Of a stretch of 53,722 nt of DNA, positions 16,918-24,383 are shown in pieces. Origin of the DNA: Caryophanales bacterium UBA4278 (GTDB lineage Bacteria; Bacillota_I; Bacilli_A; RFN20; CAG-826); assembly GCA_002395065.1 (NCBI GenBank), contig DGVS01000011.1, positions 1 to 53,722 of the forward strand, given 5' to 3'. Every line of letters starts with the position of its first letter. Within the stretch, counting starts at the first letter, position 1. The position numbers and the translations under genes were made by a program. The notes beneath the pieces are model-generated. The model did not search any database. It had not been told where the DNA came from and saw only the letters and a list, made by a program, of their open reading frames with translations.

Positions 16918-18150
16918 TTATTTACCTCCTAACGCAGCATGGACATACAAGGCAACTTCTTTACCTGTACGAACACCGCCAACAACTGTTTTATCGTATG
17001 CGCTATGTGCAATATCACCACAAACAAAGACTTTTGGATCTTTAGTGTAGTATGGTCTTCCTTCATTGACTTCGCCTTTAACGAGTTCAATTCCGAGTCC
17101 TTTAACTTCTGGGTATTGTCCAACAGCAAGAACGACTAAATCTGCTTCAACCTTAACTTCCGCTTTGATTTCACGGTGAGCAAATGTAACAACTTTTCCT
17201 TCAACCTTGCTTGGGACATAACCATCAATGATGGTAACACCCATTTTTTGAGCGCCTTCAAGTTCTTTCTTGCTGGCTTTAAATTCTTTGAATTGTTCGT
17301 AGACAACATCAGTCACGTGTTCAACACCTAAGAGTTTAAGTGTTGTAACAACGTCCATGGCGACGTCACCACCACCAACAACTAAGACGTTGGCTGGAAC
17401 CTTAACAGCTCCGCCTTTTGCTTTGACTTCTCTTAAGAAATCAACAGCAGAAACGACATATTTGTTGTTTTCAAAGGCTGGAAGCATCTTGCCGTAGGAA
17501 TATCCTGGGGCAAGTACAACGGCGTCGTGTTTCTTTTTCAGATATTCCACAGAAACATCTTTACCAACTTCAACTCCGGTATGGAATTTCACACCGAGTT
17601 CTTCAATGCGTTTGATTTCAACATCAACAACTCTGTTTGGTAAACGATATTCAGGGATTAAACGAAGCATACCACCCAAGACTTTTTCTTTTTCGTAAAC
17701 TTCAACAGCATAGCCAAGCTTATTGAAACTGACAGCAGCTTGCAAAGCAGCTGGGCCAGAACCAACAATAGCGACAGATTTGCCGTTTGGTTTACCCTTT
17801 TCTAAGATTTTCATCTTGTTTGCTTCTTCAAAGTCAGTCACATAGCGTTGGATACGACCAATATCAATTGGTTTATCGATTCCACTACGTGAGCAACCTT
17901 TTTGACAATATTTTTCGGTTGGACAAACGCGAGCACAAATTGCACCTAATGCGTTGTTTTCACGAATTGTTTCAGCCGCACCTTTGAAGTTACGGAAACG
18001 GACTGAACGAATGAATTTGTCCGGATTAGTGCCAGCCGGACATGCTTTCGAACATGGTGCATCGTGGCAAAGAAGGCAGCGAGCTGCTTCTTCACAAACG
18101 TTTAATGGAGAAAAACCAGGTTCGAAATCTTTTTTGTAATTTGAATCCAT
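16918..18150 (-). CDS. preT: NAD-dependent dihydropyrimidine dehydrogenase subunit PreT
   Basis: PreT is the FAD and Fe-S subunit passing electrons between NAD(H) and PreA. The 410 residues begin with a GltD-type Fe-S domain (CLLCHDAPCSKACPAGTNP; CARVCPTEKYCQKGC), then an FAD Rossmann motif (AIVGSGPAALQAA), GGMLRLIPEYRLP, an NAD-binding motif (LVVGGGDVAMDVVTTL) and the second FAD contact (VFVCGDI). An AAAGGAA site lies eight bases before the ATG. A plausible TTTAAA-N16-TAAAAT promoter precedes it. Confidence 0.92.
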   Translation of the reverse strand: MDSNYKKDFEPGFSPLNVCEEAARCLLCHDAPCSKACPAGTNPDKFIRSVRFRNFKGAAETIRENNALGAICARVCPTEKYCQKGCSRSGIDKPIDIGRIQRYVTDFEEANKMKILEKGKPNGKSVAIVGSGPAALQAAVSFNKLGYAVEVYEKEKVLGGMLRLIPEYRLPNRVVDVEIKRIEELGVKFHTGVEVGKDVSVEYLKKKHDAVVLAPGYSYGKMLPAFENNKYVVSAVDFLREVKAKGGAVKVPANVLVVGGGDVAMDVVTTLKLLGVEHVTDVVYEQFKEFKASKKELEGAQKMGVTIIDGYVPSKVEGKVVTFAHREIKAEVKVEADLVVLAVGQYPEVKGLGIELVKGEVNEGRPYYTKDPKVFVCGDIAHSAYDKTVVGGVRTGKEVALYVHAALGGK

Positions 18151-18221
18151 ATGAAAATTCCTTTCACTAATATTTTAACAAATATGATCCTGTTTTAAAT
18201 TTAGTTTTTAAATTAAAAAGA

Positions 18222-18240
18222 AATCCGATTATTTCGGATT
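18222..18240 (-). terminator. Terminator after the fic gene
   Basis: AATCCGA pairs with TCGGATT around a 5-base loop, followed on the minus strand by TCTTTTTAATTT. It lies 24 bases after the fic stop. Confidence 0.75.
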
Positions 18241-18264
18241 CCTTAAATCGCCTGCAAATCTTGA

Positions 18265-18987
18265 TTATTTTCGCCAATCATTTGGTTTTTTAATCGTTTC
18301 TAATTTTTTTATAGTGTGGTGTGTATATGAGTATTTAGATACTTCGTTTCCATCAATTGTTTCGTATTTTTGTGTGTTGAAATTTTTTCTTGTACACAAG
18401 TCTGTAACAAATACGTTTAAAAATTCATAACGCGAATTATTGTACAAACAAGACAGCACCAAGGCATTTCTGAAATATTTCCCATACTTAGAAATTGTTT
18501 CGAAATTTATAGTTAGATTATTCTGTTTTGCAAGGAAATAAAGAAACACAGAAGTTGTCCTGGAATTTCCTTCTCTAAATGGATGAATATGCCAAAACTC
18601 AGAAATAAAGTAGCAAATTTTGTCAACCAATTCCTTAGCGTTTAACGTTTTAAAATTGTACTTTTTATATTCCCCATCTAACTCCGCGAGTGCTGTTTCA
18701 ATATAACTTGCAAAAACATAGTCAATTGAAGAACCACCCAAAATTGGTTCCGACTTATATATGTCGATTGATCTCGGTTTTCCGGCCCATTCGAAAATGC
18801 CTGAAAATAAGGTTTTATGTATTAACAAAACATCAAAGATTGAATCTATATGGAAATTGCTTCGAACCAAGTTGTTAAAACCAAGCAAAAAATAATCTGC
18901 TTCGATATGCTCCAATTCATCTCCGTCTTGAATGTCGAAGCAATTTTTTAAAACATTTGTTCCTGGATAAACATATGGATCGATCAT
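18265..18987 (-). CDS. Fic/DOC-family toxin (probable AMP transferase)
   Basis: Fic enzymes transfer AMP or related groups to target proteins. The 240 residues contain the full active motif HPFREGNSRT (catalytic His about 135), the N-terminal PGTNVLKNCFDIQD motif common in class I Fic toxins, and a GKPRSIDIYKSE flap region. No inhibitory helix motif is obvious in the toxin itself, so inhibition should come from the upstream partner. The ATG follows the antitoxin stop directly, and a terminator ends the pair, making it a two-gene module. A likely target class (for example gyrase/topoisomerase IV) is inference only. Confidence 0.92.
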   Translation of the reverse strand: MIDPYVYPGTNVLKNCFDIQDGDELEHIEADYFLLGFNNLVRSNFHIDSIFDVLLIHKTLFSGIFEWAGKPRSIDIYKSEPILGGSSIDYVFASYIETALAELDGEYKKYNFKTLNAKELVDKICYFISEFWHIHPFREGNSRTTSVFLYFLAKQNNLTINFETISKYGKYFRNALVLSCLYNNSRYEFLNVFVTDLCTRKNFNTQKYETIDGNEVSKYSYTHHTIKKLETIKKPNDWRK

Positions 18988-19302
18988 CTATTTGTGCAAC
19001 CTCCCGATTGCAAATTGAGCTGTTTCATAATCAATCTGACCCGTCGCATACAAATGCACGATCCTTTTAGCCTCTTCAGACGGGGCAACACCATCAATTT
19101 GAGCGAGTGCTGAACCCATTTCGATTTCTTTTTCAACGTCATTAGATAGAGTTAATTCAAACGGCAGACCCCTTTTATTAACAGACGCATTTAAAAATAA
19201 GCTTATTGCTTGGCTCGTAGTTAATCCGAGGGCAGCAAAAATTTTGTCTGCGCTCGCTTTAACCTCTGGGGTTACTCTAGTATGAACGGTCATTGTTTTC
19301 AT
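18988..19302 (-). CDS. RelB/DinJ-type antitoxin with a possible Fic-inhibiting C terminus
   Basis: The 104-residue protein begins as a RelB/DinJ ribbon-helix-helix protein (TVHTRVTPEVKASADKIF, LGLTTSQAISLFLN, GLPFEL), which dimerises and binds DNA. Its C terminus (about 61-100; GSALAQIDGVAPSEEAKRIV, then GQIDYETAQFAI) resembles the short helical antitoxin module of VbhA-type Fic inhibitors, although the canonical inhibitory Ser does not align cleanly. DinJ normally pairs with YafQ/RelE nucleases, so pairing with Fic suggests a domain swap. GAGG lies upstream of the ATG. The promoter at 19321-19349 has a palindrome and is probably autoregulated. Confidence 0.85.
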   Translation of the reverse strand: MKTMTVHTRVTPEVKASADKIFAALGLTTSQAISLFLNASVNKRGLPFELTLSNDVEKEIEMGSALAQIDGVAPSEEAKRIVHLYATGQIDYETAQFAIGRLHK

Positions 19303-19320
19303 GTCTCTTTCCTCAAAAAT

Positions 19321-19349
19321 AGTGTATCACAATTGCGACACAAGAGCAA
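19321..19349 (-). promoter_or_regulatory. Toxin-antitoxin promoter with operator palindrome
   Basis: The minus strand has TTGCTC (19344-19349), 17 bases and TACACT (19321-19326). Between and across these boxes lies an imperfect 20-base palindrome centred on CAATTG (19323-19342; arms TGTATCA and CGACACA pair at 5 of 7 positions). This is the expected place for antitoxin autorepression. Confidence 0.65.
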
Positions 19350-19366
19350 GAAAAGAGAAAAATAAA

Positions 19367-19388
19367 AGGAGACTTTTTAAAGTCTCCT
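19367..19388 (-). terminator. Strong terminator after lemA
   Basis: A perfect 10-bp stem (AGGAGACTTT and complement) with a 2-base loop is followed on the minus strand by TTATTTTTCTCTTTT, 21 bases beyond the lemA stop. Confidence 0.85.
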
Positions 19389-19409
19389 AGTAATGTTATC
19401 AAATTTCCC

Positions 19410-20063
19410 TTAGAAGAACACGCCACGAGCTTGCTCTTTAACTTCTTTGCTAACAGAGAATGGAATACGAGTTGTATATCCACGTTTTGCAGCAATGATT
19501 TGCTTGAATGGCCACTCAAAGATGGCTTTATTCCATTCAGCAACAACATCGTTATAGTGCTCTCTAGCAGCAGTGATTTCACGTTGGGTGTAACTGTTTT
19601 GTTGCATTGCATCAGCAAGTTCTTGGTGAGCTTTTAAATCTGGGTAGTTTTCAAAAGCGACATTAATCTTACGCGAGACTTCTTCAATAGCTTTGTTTTG
19701 TTCGGTGAATGATTCAGCACCACCAGCACGTAACTTAGCGATTTCGGTAAAGGTTGATTTATCTAAATCAATTCCTTTTTCGACGAGCTTAGCAGCATTT
19801 TGAAGAATGACGACGCGTTGCTCCATGTAGTTATCAACTTGAGAAGCAGCTTGTTGGATCTTTTGTTGTAGTTGGCTAAGTTTTTTACCAGCATTGACTC
19901 TAGCAAGTAACACAAATGGAATTGGGATTATAAATAAGCACAAGACCACTTGGAAAATTGTTGAACCAACACCAACTTTCACTGGGATTTGTTTTTCAAT
20001 GACATTTACGTCACGTCCAGCTTCGTTAACTGGACCAGTCATTTCGTCTAATTCGTTTGCCAT
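19410..20063 (-). CDS. LemA family protein
   Basis: LemA proteins are membrane-anchored, mostly helical proteins of unclear function. The 217 residues have one N-terminal transmembrane segment (about 33-53, VGSTIFQVVLCLFIIPIPFVLL), then a long helical domain with LQQKIQQAASQVDNYMEQRVVILQNAAKLV and FENYPDLKAHQELADAM, matching LemA's FPDLKA-type core. The C terminus has the NDVVAEWNKAIFEWPF segment. AGGAGG precedes the start. It follows the 563-residue membrane protein by three bases, a pairing often seen for LemA. Confidence 0.9.
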   Translation of the reverse strand: MANELDEMTGPVNEAGRDVNVIEKQIPVKVGVGSTIFQVVLCLFIIPIPFVLLARVNAGKKLSQLQQKIQQAASQVDNYMEQRVVILQNAAKLVEKGIDLDKSTFTEIAKLRAGGAESFTEQNKAIEEVSRKINVAFENYPDLKAHQELADAMQQNSYTQREITAAREHYNDVVAEWNKAIFEWPFKQIIAAKRGYTTRIPFSVSKEVKEQARGVFF

Positions 20064-20066
20064 AGG

Positions 20067-21758
20067 TTAATTTTCCTCCTTCGCCATTTGCGATTTTAGA
20101 CTTTTTATATCTACATTCAACCCTGATTGTAAAGCAATCAAGCCTCTCCTGTAAATAGTATTTTGATTACCAAGTGCTCGGAAGGCAATTTCGTTACCTC
20201 CAACATTAGCGGTTTGAATATCGCCTTCTCCGGTCACACCAATATATTCAATCCATGGGACTGGGACGTTATGAAGACGACCATCTCCGCCCATCACTGG
20301 GACGAGTTCAACACGATCTTCTCCACGGAATGATTCGGCGACAACATGCACTTGGTCAGCACCACCTTTTTCTCCATTATAGGACGTGCGATAAATAATA
20401 TCAGTTATCGAGGATTTGTCGGCAAATTCTTTTGGATTAAAGAGATTAACCAACATCTCGTGTTCAAATGGAGTTATCTGGGATTTGACGGTGTTTTTAT
20501 AAATATATTCTTTTGGTTTATATTGTTGATAAAGTGGAATAGAAAGAAGTGGGGCAAAGTCAAAATAGATAGCTTTGAAATAGTAATCGTTAAAGTCTAA
20601 GAAGAACTCTCGAACCTTATCATAATCAAAGCCTCTAAAATCAGCGATGTCCATGAAAATGCTTCGTCCTCTCATGTGTAGAGATTCAATAATATTGATG
20701 TATTTATCTTTTTTGAAATAGAAGTCATCACCGAAGCCTTGGTCAGAAAAGAGAAGATCAATCATCGCTTTTTGAGCAAGTGGGGTAAAAAGTAAACGAT
20801 ATTCAACTTCATTGTTTCTGTTTAGACCACCAAAGGATAATTCAAATAAAGAATTTCCAAGAGGAGTATAGGTTCCTCCTTTAGCCATTGCTTTTTCAGC
20901 TAACTTACTAAGATTCCCTTCGTTCTTACGAACATATTTTTCTCTTTGCTTTTCATCCATGCCATTCATTTCGCTTGGTCCACGAGAAAACTCAAGATGA
21001 GGCGCGGCTTCATTACCATAAACAAGATATGTTTCTTCAGAATATTCTGGCTTTGGTTTAGTAACAGTTGCTCTTAAAGTTTGTGTTTCAACAACAGTAT
21101 AACTTCCTTCTTTTGTGTAAACGCGCCGTGTATATGTAATGACCTTTGTTCCAACATAGGTATGAGGAACCATTTTCATCACTTTATCTTTAAAGAAAAC
21201 GAATGGATTACCAAGAATGCTTCCTGTTTGGAGATTTAAAACCGAGCGATTCTCCATTGATGAACCCCACATGCCATACTTATTAACAAGCATTTCATAT
21301 TTGGTTCGATCAAAGTTTCGATCCATCTGAATTAAAGGAACGCTTTGTTGGAAAAGTTTGGCTGGCATTTCGTCATTAAATAACGCATTAAGAGGGTCCA
21401 TTTGTTCCCATGCTTCTGAATGCAATTTTTTGATTTCTTCGTCGATTTTTGCCAGCATTTCTTGGATATTTTTCTTTTTTGGTCGATAAACAAAGATAAA
21501 TAAAAAGATTCCAACAATGACTAAACAAAGAACGCCAAAGAGGAAAGCAAGCCATGCGAGATTTCCAAGTTTTTTCTCAAGCTTTTCTTTCTCGGCTTGT
21601 TTAGCGTAAAGTCTCTTACAGGTAGCTTGGTTAGCGCTAATATCAATGCCAGATTTCTTTACGAGTTCATCAAAAAACTTTTCAACACGTTCATGATGTT
21701 GATCTTTTAATTGCAGTCGATAAAGTTTAGACGGCTCAAGTAAATCTGTTTGATTCAT
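20067..21758 (-). CDS. DUF3137-like membrane protein paired with LemA
   Basis: The 563 residues have an N-terminal helical cytosolic or coiled region (1-66), two closely spaced hydrophobic stretches (about 67-90, WLAFLFGVLCLVIVGIFLFIFV) ending in YRPKKK, a second helical segment, and a large mixed domain. Placement before lemA and overall layout resemble DUF3137 proteins, but I see no diagnostic motif, so the family call is tentative. The gene lacks a Shine-Dalgarno, and its ATG lies eight bases after TATAAC (21767-21772, minus), suggesting a leaderless transcript. Confidence 0.65.
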   Translation of the reverse strand: MNQTDLLEPSKLYRLQLKDQHHERVEKFFDELVKKSGIDISANQATCKRLYAKQAEKEKLEKKLGNLAWLAFLFGVLCLVIVGIFLFIFVYRPKKKNIQEMLAKIDEEIKKLHSEAWEQMDPLNALFNDEMPAKLFQQSVPLIQMDRNFDRTKYEMLVNKYGMWGSSMENRSVLNLQTGSILGNPFVFFKDKVMKMVPHTYVGTKVITYTRRVYTKEGSYTVVETQTLRATVTKPKPEYSEETYLVYGNEAAPHLEFSRGPSEMNGMDEKQREKYVRKNEGNLSKLAEKAMAKGGTYTPLGNSLFELSFGGLNRNNEVEYRLLFTPLAQKAMIDLLFSDQGFGDDFYFKKDKYINIIESLHMRGRSIFMDIADFRGFDYDKVREFFLDFNDYYFKAIYFDFAPLLSIPLYQQYKPKEYIYKNTVKSQITPFEHEMLVNLFNPKEFADKSSITDIIYRTSYNGEKGGADQVHVVAESFRGEDRVELVPVMGGDGRLHNVPVPWIEYIGVTGEGDIQTANVGGNEIAFRALGNQNTIYRRGLIALQSGLNVDIKSLKSQMAKEEN

Positions 21759-21766
21759 ACTTAAAT

Positions 21767-21772
21767 GTTATA
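21767..21772 (-). promoter_or_regulatory. -10 box eight bases before the ATG of the LemA-partner gene
   Basis: TATAAC on the minus strand, with N8 then ATG at 21758. A second TATAAT lies further upstream; no convincing -35 box is seen. Confidence 0.4.
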
Positions 21773-21812
21773 CCTATTATAATTAAATATACATAGAAAA
21801 GATAAAAATAAA

Positions 21813-21835
21813 AGAGAGCCACAATGTGACTCTCT
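21813..21835 (-). terminator. Terminator of the hyp/isomerase operon
   Basis: AGAGAG-N-CACA pairs with TGTG-N-CTCTCT (one mismatch), with TTTATTTTTATC following on the minus strand, 19 bases past the isomerase-like stop. Confidence 0.75.
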
Positions 21836-21854
21836 ATAAGTAGATAAATAATTA

Positions 21855-23315
21855 TTAGAAGAAACGTCCAATAATATCTTTTGAAGCGGCACAAGTATCT
21901 TCCATATCGCCGAAAGAAATAATTTCTCCAGCGTAGAAGGTATTCTTTGTTCCTTGAAGTGCCTCAAGTTTATCATACCATCCGTCCGCATAATCTTTCG
22001 AGGAAACGTGTGGGCAATAATAAACTTCTTGAGCATAAAGTTTTTCTTTGATTGGGAATCCGACTTTCTTCATGTCTTCATCCATTGTTTTCATTACAAC
22101 ATCATAATCAACATCTTTTGAACCGGTGTGATTTGCTAAAGCGTAAACCGTAGCTGGGCAATCGCGGTCAAGGCATTGCCATCTGTTGTAATAAACCATC
22201 GCATGTCCGAGTTTTTCTGGAACCATGTTTTCGACAAGATAACCGGAAATATTCGGTGATTTTCCTTCTTCGAAAGTAGCAATGTAATCACAATATCTTT
22301 CGTGAATAATTTTGGAGAAGAGTTCTTTTTCTTCCTTGGTTGCATCAGCATATTCAGCAAAGTAATCAAGTGGAGTTGTGACGATTAACTTATCAAATTC
22401 TTCTTTTTTAAGTTTTCCATCTTTTCCTTTAATTGTGACGATAACTTTGCCTTCTGGACGTTCAACTTTAACAACTTCGGTTTCAAGAATGGCTGGGTGT
22501 AACAATTTATCGTTTACATGAACGTAGATTTGTTGGGTTCCATCTTGCCATGTCCATAGTTTCATGTTGACGAATTCTAATGCAGTTGTCACGTCAAGAT
22601 ACTTCATGACCAATGCAGCTGGGATTTCATCAAAGAAACCATATCCGAACGATGTAAATGGAGCAATCCAAATGCGTTGAACTTCTTCAACTTTATTTAT
22701 GCGGCAGAATTCAGCAAATGGTAGGGCTAAATCTTTAAGATTTGGGTTTGAACCTTTAATGTAATTTGGGAAGGAGTTTTCCTTTGTTGCACCGCAATAG
22801 CCATCAACTCCTTTAGAAATGCCAAAGTATTCACCTTTAGCAACACCAAGATGTCCATAGCAGTCATATCCAACATATTTGGTCTGCATTAATTTATTTA
22901 ATTTCTTCATTTGCTTTTTGAGTTTGAGCAAACCTTTAAGTTTCTTAAATGAGAAATTAACCTTTGGTTCAAATGGGTGATCTACTTCACCAGTAGTCTT
23001 GCGGAACTCACGGCGCATATTTGGTTCGCCAGGTTTAAAGTCTGGTCCTTTGTGGTAATAACCACCAAACTCTTCCATTTCACTTACCGCGTGATAAGTA
23101 ATAGCACCCATAATTGCGCCTGTTTCGAAACTCTTTTCTTCTTCGACGCCATTATGTTTGACTTTAATTTTTGGTGACCAGCATTTTCCGCCAACCTTAT
23201 TTAACTTTTCATAGATTTGATAATTCTTGTATCCTTTTTTCTCAAGGTACATAGCGCATGAAAGTCCAGCTGGACCAGCGCCAATAATACAAATTCTTTG
23301 GTTAAGTTTTTCCAT
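21855..23315 (-). CDS. FAD-dependent oxidoreductase similar to polyunsaturated fatty acid isomerase
   Basis: The 486 residues start with an FAD-binding motif (CIIGAGPAGLSCAMYLEKKG) and IYEKLNKVGGKCWSP. From memory the sequence parallels the Cutibacterium acnes linoleate isomerase: GAIMG, MRREF (the Arg there is thought to hold the fatty-acid carboxylate), YVGYDCYGHLG, IWIAPFTSFGYGFFDEIPAA, LWTWQDGTQQIY, then HVSSKDYADGWYDKLEALQG and NTFYAGEIISFGD near the end. A segment of about 40 residues around 145-195 appears inserted. Likely activity is hydride-based double-bond shift or saturation of a fatty-acid-like substrate. It is the last gene of the hypB1 operon and has no good Shine-Dalgarno. Confidence 0.85.
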   Translation of the reverse strand: MEKLNQRICIIGAGPAGLSCAMYLEKKGYKNYQIYEKLNKVGGKCWSPKIKVKHNGVEEEKSFETGAIMGAITYHAVSEMEEFGGYYHKGPDFKPGEPNMRREFRKTTGEVDHPFEPKVNFSFKKLKGLLKLKKQMKKLNKLMQTKYVGYDCYGHLGVAKGEYFGISKGVDGYCGATKENSFPNYIKGSNPNLKDLALPFAEFCRINKVEEVQRIWIAPFTSFGYGFFDEIPAALVMKYLDVTTALEFVNMKLWTWQDGTQQIYVHVNDKLLHPAILETEVVKVERPEGKVIVTIKGKDGKLKKEEFDKLIVTTPLDYFAEYADATKEEKELFSKIIHERYCDYIATFEEGKSPNISGYLVENMVPEKLGHAMVYYNRWQCLDRDCPATVYALANHTGSKDVDYDVVMKTMDEDMKKVGFPIKEKLYAQEVYYCPHVSSKDYADGWYDKLEALQGTKNTFYAGEIISFGDMEDTCAASKDIIGRFF

Positions 23316-23341
23316 TTTATTTTTTAATAAACCTTCCTTAT

Positions 23342-23632
23342 TTATTTTTGAGTTTTTTTCTTATTAACAAAATATAAAACAATCGCAATTGCTCCCCAGA
23401 AGAGTAAGCCGGCGCCGAAAGTCCATAAAGAGATCCAAATGTCTAAAGGAATTTCAAAACCCAAAAAACCTTTTCCTTTAGCAGCACTAGCAATACAGTC
23501 AATGAGCCACATTAATGTTGCAGCACCATAAGTAATTGGAAGAATTTCTAAATGTAATTCCTTCTTATTTCGGCAAAAATACCAAACAATTCCTGAGCAA
23601 ATCGTTAATCCTAAAGCAACTAAGAAATACAT
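23342..23632 (-). CDS. Small three-helix membrane protein, 96 residues
   Basis: No family is recognised. Three hydrophobic segments are visible (about 1-18, 31-48 and 68-90), joined by short basic or acidic loops, ending in NKKKTQK. It begins one base after the neighbouring 128-residue membrane protein and lies 26 bases before the isomerase-like gene. The pair could form a small membrane platform for the operon's redox proteins; this is inference. Confidence 0.75.
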   Translation of the reverse strand: MYFLVALGLTICSGIVWYFCRNKKELHLEILPITYGAATLMWLIDCIASAAKGKGFLGFEIPLDIWISLWTFGAGLLFWGAIAIVLYFVNKKKTQK

Positions 23633-23633
23633 A

Positions 23634-24020
23634 TTATTTCTCCGCCTGAACTAATTTTTTCTTACGATTCTTGGCCCATCTGGCAATGAAAATGCCGGCA
23701 AACCATGCAGCGACAAGAATGAGTAACATTCCAACACCAACAGTGCCCATTTCCGTGAGCATTTCTGAAACAGCCTCAGGTCCTTGTGTAGCGCGCGTTA
23801 GCCACGGGAACTTGTAAGTAATTTCATCGTGGAAAGCATGTTCTCCAGCGAGCAAGATGGCACCACCCCAAAGTGTTAATTCGAGGTAACCAAGTTTTTT
23901 GGAGTTAATAAATTTTTCTTCGATTTCGACTTCTGGTTTTTTCTTTTCATTATGTCGAACGATGTGTTTTGCTGCACCAACCCCAATGGCAGCAGCAGTT
24001 GTTACTAAGAAACAAGCCAT
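23634..24020 (-). CDS. Small two- to three-helix membrane protein, 128 residues
   Basis: No family is recognised. It has a hydrophobic N terminus (1-18), an acidic-basic linker (HNEKKKPEVEIEEK), a middle hydrophobic helix (about 45-62, GYLELTLWGGAILLAGEHAFHDE with two His residues) and a C-terminal helix (about 93-113) followed by the basic tail KNRKKKLVQ. An AAGGAGGTTTTT site precedes it. It lies 17 bases after hypA in the same operon. Confidence 0.75.
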   Translation of the reverse strand: MACFLVTTAAAIGVGAAKHIVRHNEKKKPEVEIEEKFINSKKLGYLELTLWGGAILLAGEHAFHDEITYKFPWLTRATQGPEAVSEMLTEMGTVGVGMLLILVAAWFAGIFIARWAKNRKKKLVQAEK

Positions 24021-24037
24021 AAAAACCTCCTTCGTAA

Positions 24038-24382
24038 TTATATAACTTTGATTTCTTTAATCATAAAATCCCTACCTGAAACAAGGTATGTATGATTTGA
24101 ATGACAATACGGACATTCTTTTGCATACTTTGTTGTTGGATAAGTTTTTTTACAATCTTGACAGTAGCTAATAGCTTGGATTGTGATGTAGTTTAATTCG
24201 CAATCCTTCATTAGCTCATTCTTTTTGCACATCCAATCAAAAGCGTCTAGGAAGTAGTCTTTGACTACTCCCGAGACCTCACCGACTTCAACAGTCACTG
24301 ATTTAACTTTTGTAACATGGTGTTCTTGAGCAAGTTTCTCGACTTGTTTGACAACTTCCATGACGATTGATAATTCGTGCAT
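24038..24382 (-). CDS. hypA: Nickel metallochaperone HypA
   Basis: HypA delivers nickel with HypB during NiFe-hydrogenase (and sometimes urease) maturation. The 114-residue product starts MHEL, whose His2 and N terminus bind nickel, has VTVEVGEVSGVVKDYFLDAFDW, and carries a two-CxxC zinc site (CQDC, CPYC). A longer frame to 24463 overlaps the preceding gene and is rejected, since the functional protein must begin MHEL. It starts one base after the flavoprotein stop. No hydrogenase is encoded nearby. Confidence 0.95.
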   Translation of the reverse strand: MHELSIVMEVVKQVEKLAQEHHVTKVKSVTVEVGEVSGVVKDYFLDAFDWMCKKNELMKDCELNYITIQAISYCQDCKKTYPTTKYAKECPYCHSNHTYLVSGRDFMIKEIKVI

Positions 24383-24383
24383 T

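Noticed and set aside
21761..22036. 91-residue frame in the isomerase region on the minus strand
   Set aside because: It is an alternative frame of the isomerase-like gene with no start context.
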